Position numbers and translations under genes: made by a program | NCBI RefSeq assembly: GCF_013389365.1 | Contig: NZ_JACADJ010000003.1 | Span: 1 to 64,000, forward strand | Origin: Desulfobacter latus | GTDB taxonomy: Bacteria > Desulfobacterota > Desulfobacteria > Desulfobacterales > Desulfobacteraceae | Direction: 5' to 3' | Length of the DNA stretch: 64,000 nucleotides | In this document: positions 26,352-34,748 of the stretch, one piece after another | Layout: each line of letters opens with the position of its first letter | Numbering within the stretch: position 1 is the stretch's first letter | Notes under the pieces: model-generated | The model's database searches: none | What the model saw: only the letters and a program-made list of their open reading frames with translations | What the model was told of the DNA's origin: nothing

Positions 26352-26747
26352 ATGATGTCCCCCATGATTATTCGTGAAATTACAGAAGAACTGCTTGAAT
26401 CTGCAAAAGAGTATCCGGTTGTGACGATACTCGGGCCCCGCCAGTCCGGAAAAACATCCCTGGTAAAAATGACCTATCCGGACAAGCCCTATTTTTCAAT
26501 GAAGATCCGGATATCAGGCTGGCGGCCGAACAAGACCCCAGGGGTTTTTTAAATGATATCCCCGCCGGTGCGATAATTGATGTCATATATCCAGGGAATT
26601 GTTGATGAATGCGATGTCAGAACCATCATTAACATCAAAGAGTTAAGCCGGTTTCAAAGATTTCTGATGCTTCTTGCAGGAAGAACAGGCCAGATTATCA
26701 ATTATACCAGCCTTGGCAACGACATCGGCCTGGCCGGGATTGGTTAA
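26352..26747 (+). pseudogene. Broken DUF4143/AAA_14 ATPase gene
   Basis: The first 50 codons read MIIREITEELLESAKEYPVV then TILGPRQSGKTSLVKMTYPD, the N-terminus and Walker A of ATPases that carry a C-terminal DUF4143 domain. After PYFSMK the frame breaks. The expected continuation EDPDIRLAAEQDPRGFLNDI appears in another frame from about 26504, then stops. A third piece (SRFQRFLMLLAGRTGQIINY) matches a later part of the family with hundreds of bases missing between. The gene is therefore inactivated by a frameshift and an internal deletion. It once encoded a protein of roughly 390-400 residues. Confidence 0.75.
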
Positions 26748-26782
26748 AACGTCAAGTTTGGTCCGACCTGCATCACTTCTAA

Positions 26783-28492
26783 TCAATCCGCCTTAAAATA
26801 CCGAAATCCTTTATTTCCTGCTACATAGATGACGCAGGCGTTAATGGTAAAATGGGCAAATTTTTTCAGGGCATCATTTTTATACCCCAACACCTGGTTT
26901 GTGTCGGCTTCAAGGGGGGCTTCAAGGGATAATATATGGCTGGCCGCTTTTGATGGGGCGTATTTGAACTCAATGATAGTTCTGGTGTTCTTGTACTTGG
27001 TGTGGTATTTGCCGGTCATTTCCCAGTCGCTTCTACCTGACGGGTAGTTGACTTCCATGGAAAGGGTAAAATAGCGTGACAGATAACGGGTGCAAAGCTC
27101 ATAAAATGTGCATCTGATAAAATTTTCATTAATTTTATCCCAGGCCTGGGCCGGGAACTGGCCTAAATAGGTTTCATAAAAACCTGCAAACAGCGTTTCC
27201 ATATCCTGATTTGCAAGATATTGACGAAAATAGTCAGTGTATCCTTTTGAAACCTCGTAATCGTTGAGTTCGTTATAATAATCAACAAAAATTTCCCTTA
27301 AGGTGTTGTTTGGAAGGCACATGGTAAAATCATCCTTGCAGGTGACCATGCCAAGATAAAAAAGAGAGACGGGATAATAATCTTTTTCAAAAAACCGGCG
27401 CATATTGAATTTGGAAACAAGCTGCTTGAGGTCATATTCCAGCTGGTTGTCAAAAACCAGGGCATCCATCATGGCGTCGGTGTTTTCCCTTACTGTGGTA
27501 AGACGTTCAATCCAGGAGACATCGGTTTTCAGGTTGTCGTCGATAAGTTCTCTTGGGATTTCTCCATCATTGATCACCAGGTGTTTAAAAAAATAGGTCA
27601 CAATGGCGGAATTATACAGGGTCTCTTCTGCTTCCGGCAGGAAACGGTAACCATCATAGTGGTTGTTCATGATCTCCTGTATTTGAGGTATTTGTTCAGG
27701 ATCATTGTCCAGGGATTCAAACACCCTGGCAAGATACTGACTTGTTTCCCGGTGGGTAAATCCCATCATGTTTACAAGCTTTTTCTGCAGGGTAACAATT
27801 TGTGCAATATTGAACCTGGAAGTCAGGTCATCAATGGTAATCGGCAGCACCCCTGTAATAAATACCTTGCCGATACTTTGCTGTTCAACGCCTGATTTTA
27901 TGACCTTGAAAAATGACCGTAAAAAAGAATCACCTGACGTCAATGCTTTATAAAGGTCATCGTTGCGGGAGGTGATCAACTGATTGGAGAAGTTGTCGTA
28001 CTCATCTATGATAATATAGAGGGGTGGAAGGGTATTATTTGTGACCTGTTCAATTATAAACTGCAATTGATCCGCAATGGAGCGATCAGAGATATCAGGG
28101 AATTTGCCGAATAAATTTTTATAATAGGATACAAAGGTTTTTATCCGGGCGGACTGGGTAAAATTAAAACTGTCTTCGATACAGACCATATCCGGTTTTA
28201 CCGAGACTACGCTGAAATTCAGTCGCAGTACCATAAAACTGTTTTTTAACGGCGTTGGATTCTTTCCTATCCAGGTATTGCCAAATAACGCGTCAAATTT
28301 ATCTTTGCGGTTAATGTCATAGAAACATTCAAGCGTGGAACACCAAAGACTTTTGCCGAATCTGCGTGGTCTTAAGAAGACCGGCACTTTCCATTGCTCA
28401 AGCGCTGCGATATACCGGGTTTTATCGACATAGTAATACCCTTGTTCCTGTATTTCTTCATAACTTCCTACGGCATAAGGTATTTTTATCAT
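26783..28492 (-). CDS. AAA-ATPase-like / PD-(D/E)XK nuclease-like protein
   Basis: The 569-residue protein starts IPYAVGSYEEIQEQGYYYVD and continues VFLRPRRFGKSLW, the modified P-loop of the AAA-ATPase-like family (PF09820); IIIDEYDNFSN is its Walker B. The C-terminal third resembles the PDDEXK_9 domain (PF08011), with Asp in GRSDWEMTGKY and the E-x-K pair in IIEFKYA as candidate nuclease residues. Such proteins are often multi-copy in anaerobes; their function is not established, though they look like defence or mobile-element proteins. The gene is intact and stands alone, convergent with the broken DUF4143 gene. The start at 28492 fits the family N-terminus. Confidence 0.82.
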   Translation of the reverse strand: MIKIPYAVGSYEEIQEQGYYYVDKTRYIAALEQWKVPVFLRPRRFGKSLWCSTLECFYDINRKDKFDALFGNTWIGKNPTPLKNSFMVLRLNFSVVSVKPDMVCIEDSFNFTQSARIKTFVSYYKNLFGKFPDISDRSIADQLQFIIEQVTNNTLPPLYIIIDEYDNFSNQLITSRNDDLYKALTSGDSFLRSFFKVIKSGVEQQSIGKVFITGVLPITIDDLTSRFNIAQIVTLQKKLVNMMGFTHRETSQYLARVFESLDNDPEQIPQIQEIMNNHYDGYRFLPEAEETLYNSAIVTYFFKHLVINDGEIPRELIDDNLKTDVSWIERLTTVRENTDAMMDALVFDNQLEYDLKQLVSKFNMRRFFEKDYYPVSLFYLGMVTCKDDFTMCLPNNTLREIFVDYYNELNDYEVSKGYTDYFRQYLANQDMETLFAGFYETYLGQFPAQAWDKINENFIRCTFYELCTRYLSRYFTLSMEVNYPSGRSDWEMTGKYHTKYKNTRTIIEFKYAPSKAASHILSLEAPLEADTNQVLGYKNDALKKFAHFTINACVIYVAGNKGFRYFKAD

Positions 28493-28890
28493 GGTGTCTG
28501 CCTTTTGATTCAGTTTTTAATATGCCTTTGTTATATGCATTACAAACCGTTTTGGCAATTTTGTCCAACATTTCTGAATAACAAATCCTATTGCATCTGG
28601 AATACTTTTTATTAACAATGGGTTGTATTATTTTCTTTGGTCCGATCCCATTTTATATTGATTGTATAAGACAAAAATCATATTTATTGTAATTGTATTG
28701 ATCATATTAAACAAAAGTGGTGACCATGGATCCGGTGACCAGTAAGGAATGAGACCGAAATAACTTAACCCGGGAGCGCAGGCGTCCCGCCTGCATCGTT
28801 ACTGCGGGCGGGACGCCCGCGCTCCCGGAGATATAAAAAGGGGCAAGTTATTTAAGAGCCTATTGTATGCTCAAGGAAAAATTTCACCCG
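28493..28890. other. Intergenic: AT-rich spacer and repeat cluster
   Basis: This 398-bp gap separates two minus-strand genes. The first 240 bases are AT-rich and probably hold the promoter of the AAA/PD-(D/E)XK gene, although no clear box was found. The rest contains the palindromic repeat copy B (28754-28855) and a 24-base fragment (28858-28881) that matches the 3' end of the radical SAM gene (7546-7569) at about 22 positions. The chemoreceptor stop follows at once. Confidence 0.5.
28754..28855. repeat. Dispersed palindromic repeat, copy B
   Basis: The core is a long hairpin: CGGGAGCGCAGGCGTCCCGC on the left and GCGGGACGCCCGCGCTCCCG on the right, with a short loop. Outside it lie AAATAACTTA on the left and AAGTTATTT on the right, so the outer ends are also inverted repeats. 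Copy A at 7585-7672 shares the left flank and core. The structure resembles a small non-coding mobile or REP-type element. Confidence 0.78.
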
Positions 28891-30990
28891 TTATTCCAAT
28901 TTAAACCGGTTGACCATTTCGTTCAGACTTTCAGCCAGTTTTGACAGCTCAGACGCACTGTTATTCACATGGATACTTCCGCCCCTGATCTCTTCGGCCG
29001 ACTGATTGACCCCATGAATATCCTGAGTTACTTCACCTGCAACGGTCGATACCTGATTGACATTCTGGTTGACTTCCTGAACGCCTTCCGCCGCCTGGCT
29101 GACATTGGTTGAAATTTCCTGGGTGGTGGCGGACTGCTCTTCAATGGCGGCTGCGACCGATGTGACAATTTTATTGATTTCATTAATAATCGTTACGATT
29201 TCCTGGATGGCTGAAACAGATTCCCCGGTAGCGGTCTGAACATTGCCGATTCTGGAATTGATCTCTTTGGTGGCTTCCGCTGTCTGCAGGGCCAGGGCTT
29301 TGATCTCTCCTGCAACCACGGCGAACCCTTTTCCGGCTTGTCCCGCCCTTGCCGCTTCTATGGTCGCGTTCAGGGCCAGCAGATTGGTCTGCTCGGATAT
29401 GTCTGTAATGGTCTCTGTCACTTTGCTGATATCTGCGGCAGCCCGGCCAAGTTCAGAGACCTTTTTGGAAATCTCTTCGGCTTTATGAACCGCCTGTGAC
29501 GTGGTCTGGTTTCCTGTTGCGATATTCTCGGCAATTTCATTGATGGTGGCGGACATTTCTTCTGCGGCAGCCACGATCATCTGCAGATTGGTTGCGGTCT
29601 GCTCGGTTGCTGTGGCCACGCTGTTCATACTGGTGGACATCTCCTCGGCGGCAGCAGATACATTGCCGGCTTTTTCCGATGTCTGCTCAGAGCCTGACGC
29701 CATCTGCTGGGAAATGGCGGACAACTCCGTGGAAGAGGAACTCAGCGTGTGGATCCCTTCCGAGATATCCTTGAACATCCGGGTTAAATTTTGGGTCATG
29801 TTTTTCATGTTCTCATACACCCCTGTAATTTTTTTCCCGCCCGTGTTGAACCGTACTGTCAGATCCCCTTTGGCAATGCTGTCGGTAATCCTTACAATCT
29901 CTGCCGGATCGTGTCCAAGCTGGGCCATCACGCCTCTGACAAAGAAGAGTACCCCGATGACGGTGAGTACCAGAAACAAGCCTGCGGCTGCAAGGACCAT
30001 ATTGCGGATCATATAAACCGATGCCATAAACTCCGCCTCGTTCTGGGTCACGAGAATAGACCACTCAGTGATACCTGCATGGGCGAATCCAGCTATTTTC
30101 TTAGTTCCCTTAAACTGGTATTTTTCCACACCGCTTTCTTTGTTCAGCACCCGCTTTGAAACCGTTTCCATCCCCTCAAGAACACCGATATTGACCTTTA
30201 AAATCAAATCCTTGTTCGGGTGGGCAATGGCATTGCCGGCGTTATCCACTAAGGTCGGATATCCTGTTTTACCGATTTGGGTCCGGGTTATTTCATCGGA
30301 CAAGGCGCTCAGCTGAACCACCAGGGCAAAAATCCCGGCAAATTTGTCGGAATCGGTTTTAAGGGGCACGGCAACAACAAAGACAGGGTTCCCAGTAATT
30401 TTGGACAGCACGGGAGTGCCGATAGAGATTTTCTCGGACCGGGCTTCTTGAAAATAGTCCCGGTCTGAAAAGGATACTTTCTTTATTCTCGAATTACCAT
30501 GATCTGTATCGGATATGAGTACACCCTTTGAATCGGTGATAAAAAACATATCATACCCGTTGCCTATTTTTTGAAATTGTAAGAATAAATAGTTATCCAA
30601 GGCTGTTAGGGCATCCATCCGCCCCAGCGCTGCATTTGCCATGGCGTCGGTAATAACGGGGGCTGCGGCCATGCTTTGGGCCAGTTTGATTTCCTGTTTC
30701 ACATAATTGTCTGCCATGGTGGAAAAATTTTGAGCCGCCATCAGGCTTCGATTTTCCGCCAGTTCACGGATGGCCTGGGAAGATTTGACAATGGCGAAAA
30801 TTCCCACAACAGATAAGGGAATCAGGGCGATAAGGATACCGCTGACAATAAGTTTCCATTTTAAAGTAAGTTTTTTGGCATCCTTCATATCCCCATAAAA
30901 GTACTTTACACTTTTTTGGAAAGGGTCTTGAAAACCGGGGTTTGGCTTCAAAAAGTGTAAAGTAGTTATGAAGGATGCCAGTTTTTTCAT
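28891..30990 (-). CDS. Methyl-accepting chemotaxis protein
   Basis: The 699-residue chemoreceptor has a short N-terminal tail, a membrane segment (about 45-70, [19 protein letters not shown]), a periplasmic sensor of about 250 residues that looks like a Cache domain ([33 protein letters not shown]), a second membrane segment near 335-355, a HAMP region and a long cytoplasmic signalling coiled coil (hairpin tip [20 protein letters not shown]). It would signal to CheA/CheW. It is the last gene of a minus-strand signalling cluster, 15 bp after a hybrid histidine kinase. The start is uncertain. ATG 30990 has AGGAAA upstream and is used here; ATG 30888 ([13 protein letters not shown]) is closer to the usual receptor start. 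Confidence 0.92.
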   Translation of the reverse strand: MKKLASFITTLHFLKPNPGFQDPFQKSVKYFYGDMKDAKKLTLKWKLIVSGILIALIPLSVVGIFAIVKSSQAIRELAENRSLMAAQNFSTMADNYVKQEIKLAQSMAAAPVITDAMANAALGRMDALTALDNYLFLQFQKIGNGYDMFFITDSKGVLISDTDHGNSRIKKVSFSDRDYFQEARSEKISIGTPVLSKITGNPVFVVAVPLKTDSDKFAGIFALVVQLSALSDEITRTQIGKTGYPTLVDNAGNAIAHPNKDLILKVNIGVLEGMETVSKRVLNKESGVEKYQFKGTKKIAGFAHAGITEWSILVTQNEAEFMASVYMIRNMVLAAAGLFLVLTVIGVLFFVRGVMAQLGHDPAEIVRITDSIAKGDLTVRFNTGGKKITGVYENMKNMTQNLTRMFKDISEGIHTLSSSSTELSAISQQMASGSEQTSEKAGNVSAAAEEMSTSMNSVATATEQTATNLQMIVAAAEEMSATINEIAENIATGNQTTSQAVHKAEEISKKVSELGRAAADISKVTETITDISEQTNLLALNATIEAARAGQAGKGFAVVAGEIKALALQTAEATKEINSRIGNVQTATGESVSAIQEIVTIINEINKIVTSVAAAIEEQSATTQEISTNVSQAAEGVQEVNQNVNQVSTVAGEVTQDIHGVNQSAEEIRGGSIHVNNSASELSKLAESLNEMVNRFKLE
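30877..30979. repeat. Inverted repeat inside the chemoreceptor 5' end
   Basis: GGCATCCTTCATA (30877-30889) is repeated inverted as TATGAAGGATGCC (30967-30979), and ACTTTACACTTTTT (30903-30916) is repeated inverted as AAAAAGTGTAAAGT (30950-30963). The two pairs are nested around a 33-base centre. As a result the sequence ATGAAGGATGCC occurs on both strands at the two candidate starts of the receptor gene. Confidence 0.8.
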
Positions 30991-31004
30991 GATATTTCCT
31001 TTAT

Positions 31005-33095
31005 TTAATTTGTTTGCTTTCCAGGCCTCTTGTTCAAGGCGCTATTTACGGCGTTGGATAATTCGCCGGCAATCATGGGTTTCATGATCAGATCACAGAT
31101 GCCGACGGATCGGCACATCTCTTTTGTCAATCCTTCACTGAAGCCCGTACACAGGACAATGGGGATTTCAGGGCTGATTGCTTTGATCCGGCGGGCGAGT
31201 GTAAGGCCGTCCATTTCAGGCATCGTCATATCTGTTAAAACCAGATCATAAAATTTTGGTTTTTTTTCAATCTCTTCCAGCACCTCCCGGCTGCTGGTGG
31301 TGCCGGTAACCGAATATCCAAGACTGGTTAAAATCCCTTGACTGCTTTGTACGATGGGCTCCTCATCATCAACGATCAGGATGTTCCCTTCGCCGGATAT
31401 CATTTTACTTTCCAAAGGTGGTGTGTCCAACCGGCCGCTCTGCGCATGAGCCGGTATGAGCACTTTGAAGGTGGTGCCGATCCCTTCCTCACTATATACG
31501 GAAATACCGCCCGCCATTTCTTTAAGTATGCCGAAAACAGTGGGAAGTCCCATACCTGTGCCTTCGCCCCTGTTTTTTGTGGTAAAAAACGGTTCAAATA
31601 TCCGGTCAATAATGGCTTGTGGAATGCCGCAGCCGGTATCGGAAATCATCAGGCTGTAATACAGTCCCGGTTTGATCTTATTAAATTGCATGGTGTCGGT
31701 CCGGTCGATGGCGATCATGTCAAGCACCACCTCAAGCTTCCCGCCCTTGTTTTTCATGGCGTAACCCGCATTGGCAAACAGATTCATCAAAACCTGATGG
31801 ATTTGGGTCGTATCTCCCATTACCCTGGCACGTTTCACCCTCAGGTCCTGGTGAATCCGGATATTGGACGGCAAGGATGCCCGGATGAATTTCAAGGTCT
31901 CCTTGATGATCGGATCAATTAATATTTTTTGCCTTTTGACATCGGATTTTCTGCTGAACGTAAGAATGTGGCTGACAAGATCCCTTGCTCTCAGACCGGA
32001 TGTAGACACGGAATCCAGATATTTTTTCAGGGTTTCATTATCGCCTGCTTCCATTTTGGCAAGCTGGGTAAATCCCAGAAGCGAGGATAAAATATTGTTG
32101 AAATCATGGGCAATCCCTCCGGCCAGTATGCCGATGGCCTCCATCTTCTCTGCCTGCCGCAGCCGCGCCGCCATTTTATACGCCTCGGTTACATCCCTGA
32201 AGACCAGCACCACACCTTTGATCTCACCATGATCATTGCGGATGGGGGAACCGGAGTCCGCAATGTGGTATTCAGACCCATCCCGGGCCAGCAGCATGGT
32301 GTGGTTGGCAAGGCCGACGACTTTACCTGTTGAAAGCACTTTTTGTACCGGACTTTCAACAGGATCACGGCTCTTTGAATTGACAATGTTAAAAACGGTT
32401 TTAAACGGCTGTTCAGCCGCCTCTTTTTCATTCCATCCCGTCAACTGCTGGGCCACAGGGTTCATGATCGTAATCCGTCCGTTAATATCGGTGACAATCA
32501 CCGCATCGCCAATGGAATTCAAGGTGACACGAAGATTTTCCTCACCTTGTTTCACGGCTTCTTCGGCACGTTTCCGCTTTGTAATATCGACCGTAGAGGA
32601 GAGTATGGCCTTTTCATTTTTCCAGTCAATCAAGCAGCTTGAAAATAAAATGTGGTAAGTGTTGCCGTTTTGCACGACATCGATTTCAACATTACTAACA
32701 GAACCGTTCTTTTTTATGTCGGCTTCGATTCTTTTTTTTGCCTCAGGATCCACGGTTCTGCCCAACGCTTCCATGGTAGAACCGATAATTTCCTCCAGCG
32801 GTTTTTGGGCAGTGTTGCAAAAATAGTCATTGGCCAGAATAATCCGTCCGCTCATGTCATTCAGTGTGCAGGAAAAAGGTAATAAATCAAAAAGCGCCTG
32901 GAATCTGGCTTCGCTCTGGACGACGCGCTGCATGCTTTGATCCAGACGGATTATTTTTTCATTTAACCGGCGTTTTAAAAAAAAGGAGATGGCAACCAGT
33001 CCCAGGAGCAGCAGTATCAGGAAAATTCCCGCCGCAACCAGGATAACGGCCGTGCTCAATTCGGACGGACTTGAACAGAATATAATATCCTTCAT
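31005..33095 (-). CDS. Hybrid sensor histidine kinase (TM-PAS-PAS-HK-REC)
   Basis: The 696-residue protein has one N-terminal membrane segment (about 18-40), two PAS domains (about 60-180 and 185-300; [16 protein letters not shown] and [20 protein letters not shown]), a histidine kinase core whose phosphorylated His is in [13 protein letters not shown], ATPase motifs DTGCGIP and GTGMGL, and a C-terminal receiver with [11 protein letters not shown]. The kinase and receiver part is over 90 percent identical to that of the kinase at 34726-38004, while the sensory half is different. It follows the NtrC-type regulator gene after 249 bp that include a possible sigma54 site, and precedes the chemoreceptor. 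The signal is unknown. Confidence 0.92.
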   Translation of the reverse strand: MKDIIFCSSPSELSTAVILVAAGIFLILLLLGLVAISFFLKRRLNEKIIRLDQSMQRVVQSEARFQALFDLLPFSCTLNDMSGRIILANDYFCNTAQKPLEEIIGSTMEALGRTVDPEAKKRIEADIKKNGSVSNVEIDVVQNGNTYHILFSSCLIDWKNEKAILSSTVDITKRKRAEEAVKQGEENLRVTLNSIGDAVIVTDINGRITIMNPVAQQLTGWNEKEAAEQPFKTVFNIVNSKSRDPVESPVQKVLSTGKVVGLANHTMLLARDGSEYHIADSGSPIRNDHGEIKGVVLVFRDVTEAYKMAARLRQAEKMEAIGILAGGIAHDFNNILSSLLGFTQLAKMEAGDNETLKKYLDSVSTSGLRARDLVSHILTFSRKSDVKRQKILIDPIIKETLKFIRASLPSNIRIHQDLRVKRARVMGDTTQIHQVLMNLFANAGYAMKNKGGKLEVVLDMIAIDRTDTMQFNKIKPGLYYSLMISDTGCGIPQAIIDRIFEPFFTTKNRGEGTGMGLPTVFGILKEMAGGISVYSEEGIGTTFKVLIPAHAQSGRLDTPPLESKMISGEGNILIVDDEEPIVQSSQGILTSLGYSVTGTTSSREVLEEIEKKPKFYDLVLTDMTMPEMDGLTLARRIKAISPEIPIVLCTGFSEGLTKEMCRSVGICDLIMKPMIAGELSNAVNSALNKRPGKQTN
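31017..32150. repeat. 1.1-kb direct repeat, copy 1 (kinase + receiver)
   Basis: This block is nearly identical to 34756-35889 at a constant offset of about 3739 bases, starting with CTTTCCAGGCCTCTTG beyond the stop codons and ending at the HisKA region. Long runs match exactly, and third-codon positions have hardly diverged, which points to recent duplication or gene conversion. Confidence 0.88.
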
Positions 33096-33163
33096 GGTTG
33101 GTCATATCCTCATTCCGATGCAAAATTATTGGAGTAAAAATTATATATTTCATGGCGTTAAAT

Positions 33164-33178
33164 GCAGAAAGCATACCA
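33164..33178 (-). promoter_or_regulatory. Possible sigma54-type promoter before the second kinase
   Basis: The minus strand reads TGGTAT GCTTT CTGC. It keeps GG and GC at the required ten-base spacing but departs from the consensus at three positions. It lies 69 bases upstream of the kinase start. An NtrC-type activator with an intact GAFTGA motif is encoded immediately upstream, which makes the site more credible. Confidence 0.4.
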
Positions 33179-33344
33179 ATAAACAGAATGAAAAATATTA
33201 TTTATAATAATAGGTAGTTATCTAAATAATTTGCAATTATTGATACGGGCAAAAAAACGGATATTCCTGTATTTTAAAATGATGCAATTCCAGTTTTCCG
33301 GAATAGAGGAACAGAATTAAAAAAAAATTGAGAAAAGGGGCTCT

Positions 33345-34748
33345 TTATTGGGAACCAAAGCCGGGGAGGTTATATTTGCCCAGCAGGGTATAGAGTCGAG
33401 ACTGGGAAATACCTGATAAGCTGGATGCGGTTTTACGGTTGCCGTCGGCTTTTTCAAGCAGTTTTTCCAGATATTTTTTTTCCAAAGTCTGTCTGAAGAC
33501 ATTCAGCCGCGGGAAATCGCCATTAACGTTTAAGACGTCGTCAATCATTTGGGTCGTATCGTTCTCTTCGGGCATGTCAAAATCAATCCCGACCAGCCTG
33601 TACTCCGGGGGAAGATGCTTAGGCACCAGTGTCGGATCACTGCCGGCAGATGCCAGGGCGTATTCCAGCACATTAATGAGTTGCCGAACATTACCCGGCC
33701 ATGGGTTTTGCCGAAGTGTTTCAAAAAATTCATTGGAAATCCCTTTTGCGCGAACGTTATAATGGACAGACAGTTCATGAATTTTTTTGATGATAATGTC
33801 ATCAATATCCGTCCCCCGCTCTCGCAAAGGGGGTAAATTGATTCTCATGGCATGTATCCGATAAAAAAGGTCTTCCCTGAACTGATTGTTTTTCACCATT
33901 TTTTCCAGATCAAGGTTTGTGGCGGAAATCAGCCGGATATCAACATGAATCTCTTTATTTCCCCCAACAGAGCGCACTGTTTTTTCCTGGAGCGTCCGCA
34001 GCAGTTTTTTTTGAACGGATAACGGCATATCTCCAATTTCATCCAGCATCAATGTTCCGCCATCTGCCTCTAAAATAAGGCCTGTCTGTTTTGATGCGGC
34101 TCCTGTGAAGGCGCCTTTTTCATGCCCGAACAAGGTGCTTTCAATAAGGCTCTCTGTGAGTGCACCACAATCAACCGCCACAAAAGGCCGGTCTGCTCTT
34201 TTGCTGTTTTCATGTACGGCTCTTGCAAACAATTCCTTGCCTGTACCGGTTTCTCCGGTTATCAGGACACCGGCGTCGGTTGAGGCCGCCTTCCCCACTT
34301 CATCCAGACATTGCCGAAGAACAGGGGACTCTCCGATTATCTTGGCCCGTTTCAAGGAAATAAACTGCTGGGACGCAATTTTTTCCTTTCGATAATGCAG
34401 CGCCCGTTGAATCGGAAGATAGACGTCGTCATAGCAAAAGGGTTTTTGTACAAAATCCCATGCCCCGTTTTTAAATGCGATTTCAGCACCCCTGGCATCT
34501 CCGGTGCCGGTAATGATAATGATTTCCGGGGAAGACGGTAAATTCACCAGGTCCGGCATAATGTCAAGCCCGTTTCCGTCAGGCAGTTCAAGATCAAGCA
34601 GAACAATGTCATAATTGCTGCTGGTGCTCAGCTTTTTGGCTTCATTGATTCTTTTGGCCGTGACGGTTTCACACCCTGTTTTTTCAAAAATGGTTTCAAA
34701 AAACAGACAGATCTCCGGGTCATCATCAATGATCAGAACGCGCATCAT
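33345..34748 (-). CDS. NtrC-type response regulator (REC-AAA+-HTH)
   Basis: The 467-residue sigma54-dependent activator has a receiver domain (about 1-120; VLIIDDDPEICLFF, phosphorylation Asp in IVLLDLELPDG), a AAA+ domain (about 145-370) with Walker A TGETGTGKELFA, an intact GAFTGA loop, Walker B GGTLMLDEIGDMP and arginine finger FREDLFYRIHAM, and a C-terminal Fis-type helix (RKTASSLSGISQSRLYTLLG). Its first 23 bases overlap the 3' end of the hybrid kinase gene upstream, so the pair is translationally coupled and that kinase is the likely partner. It lies between the two copies of the duplicated kinase-receiver block. Targets may include the downstream kinase and chemoreceptor genes. Confidence 0.94.
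   Translation of the reverse strand: MMRVLIIDDDPEICLFFETIFEKTGCETVTAKRINEAKKLSTSSNYDIVLLDLELPDGNGLDIMPDLVNLPSSPEIIIITGTGDARGAEIAFKNGAWDFVQKPFCYDDVYLPIQRALHYRKEKIASQQFISLKRAKIIGESPVLRQCLDEVGKAASTDAGVLITGETGTGKELFARAVHENSKRADRPFVAVDCGALTESLIESTLFGHEKGAFTGAASKQTGLILEADGGTLMLDEIGDMPLSVQKKLLRTLQEKTVRSVGGNKEIHVDIRLISATNLDLEKMVKNNQFREDLFYRIHAMRINLPPLRERGTDIDDIIIKKIHELSVHYNVRAKGISNEFFETLRQNPWPGNVRQLINVLEYALASAGSDPTLVPKHLPPEYRLVGIDFDMPEENDTTQMIDDVLNVNGDFPRLNVFRQTLEKKYLEKLLEKADGNRKTASSLSGISQSRLYTLLGKYNLPGFGSQ

Noticed and set aside
29501-30016. 171-codon frame on the plus strand opposite the chemoreceptor
   Set aside because: It mirrors the repetitive helical signalling domain of the receptor; Ala/Ser/Ile-rich antisense shadow without its own signals.
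31338-31922. 194-codon plus-strand frame, with a related frame at 35185-35751
   Set aside because: Both are antisense to the duplicated kinase blocks, and their similarity is simply inherited from that duplication.
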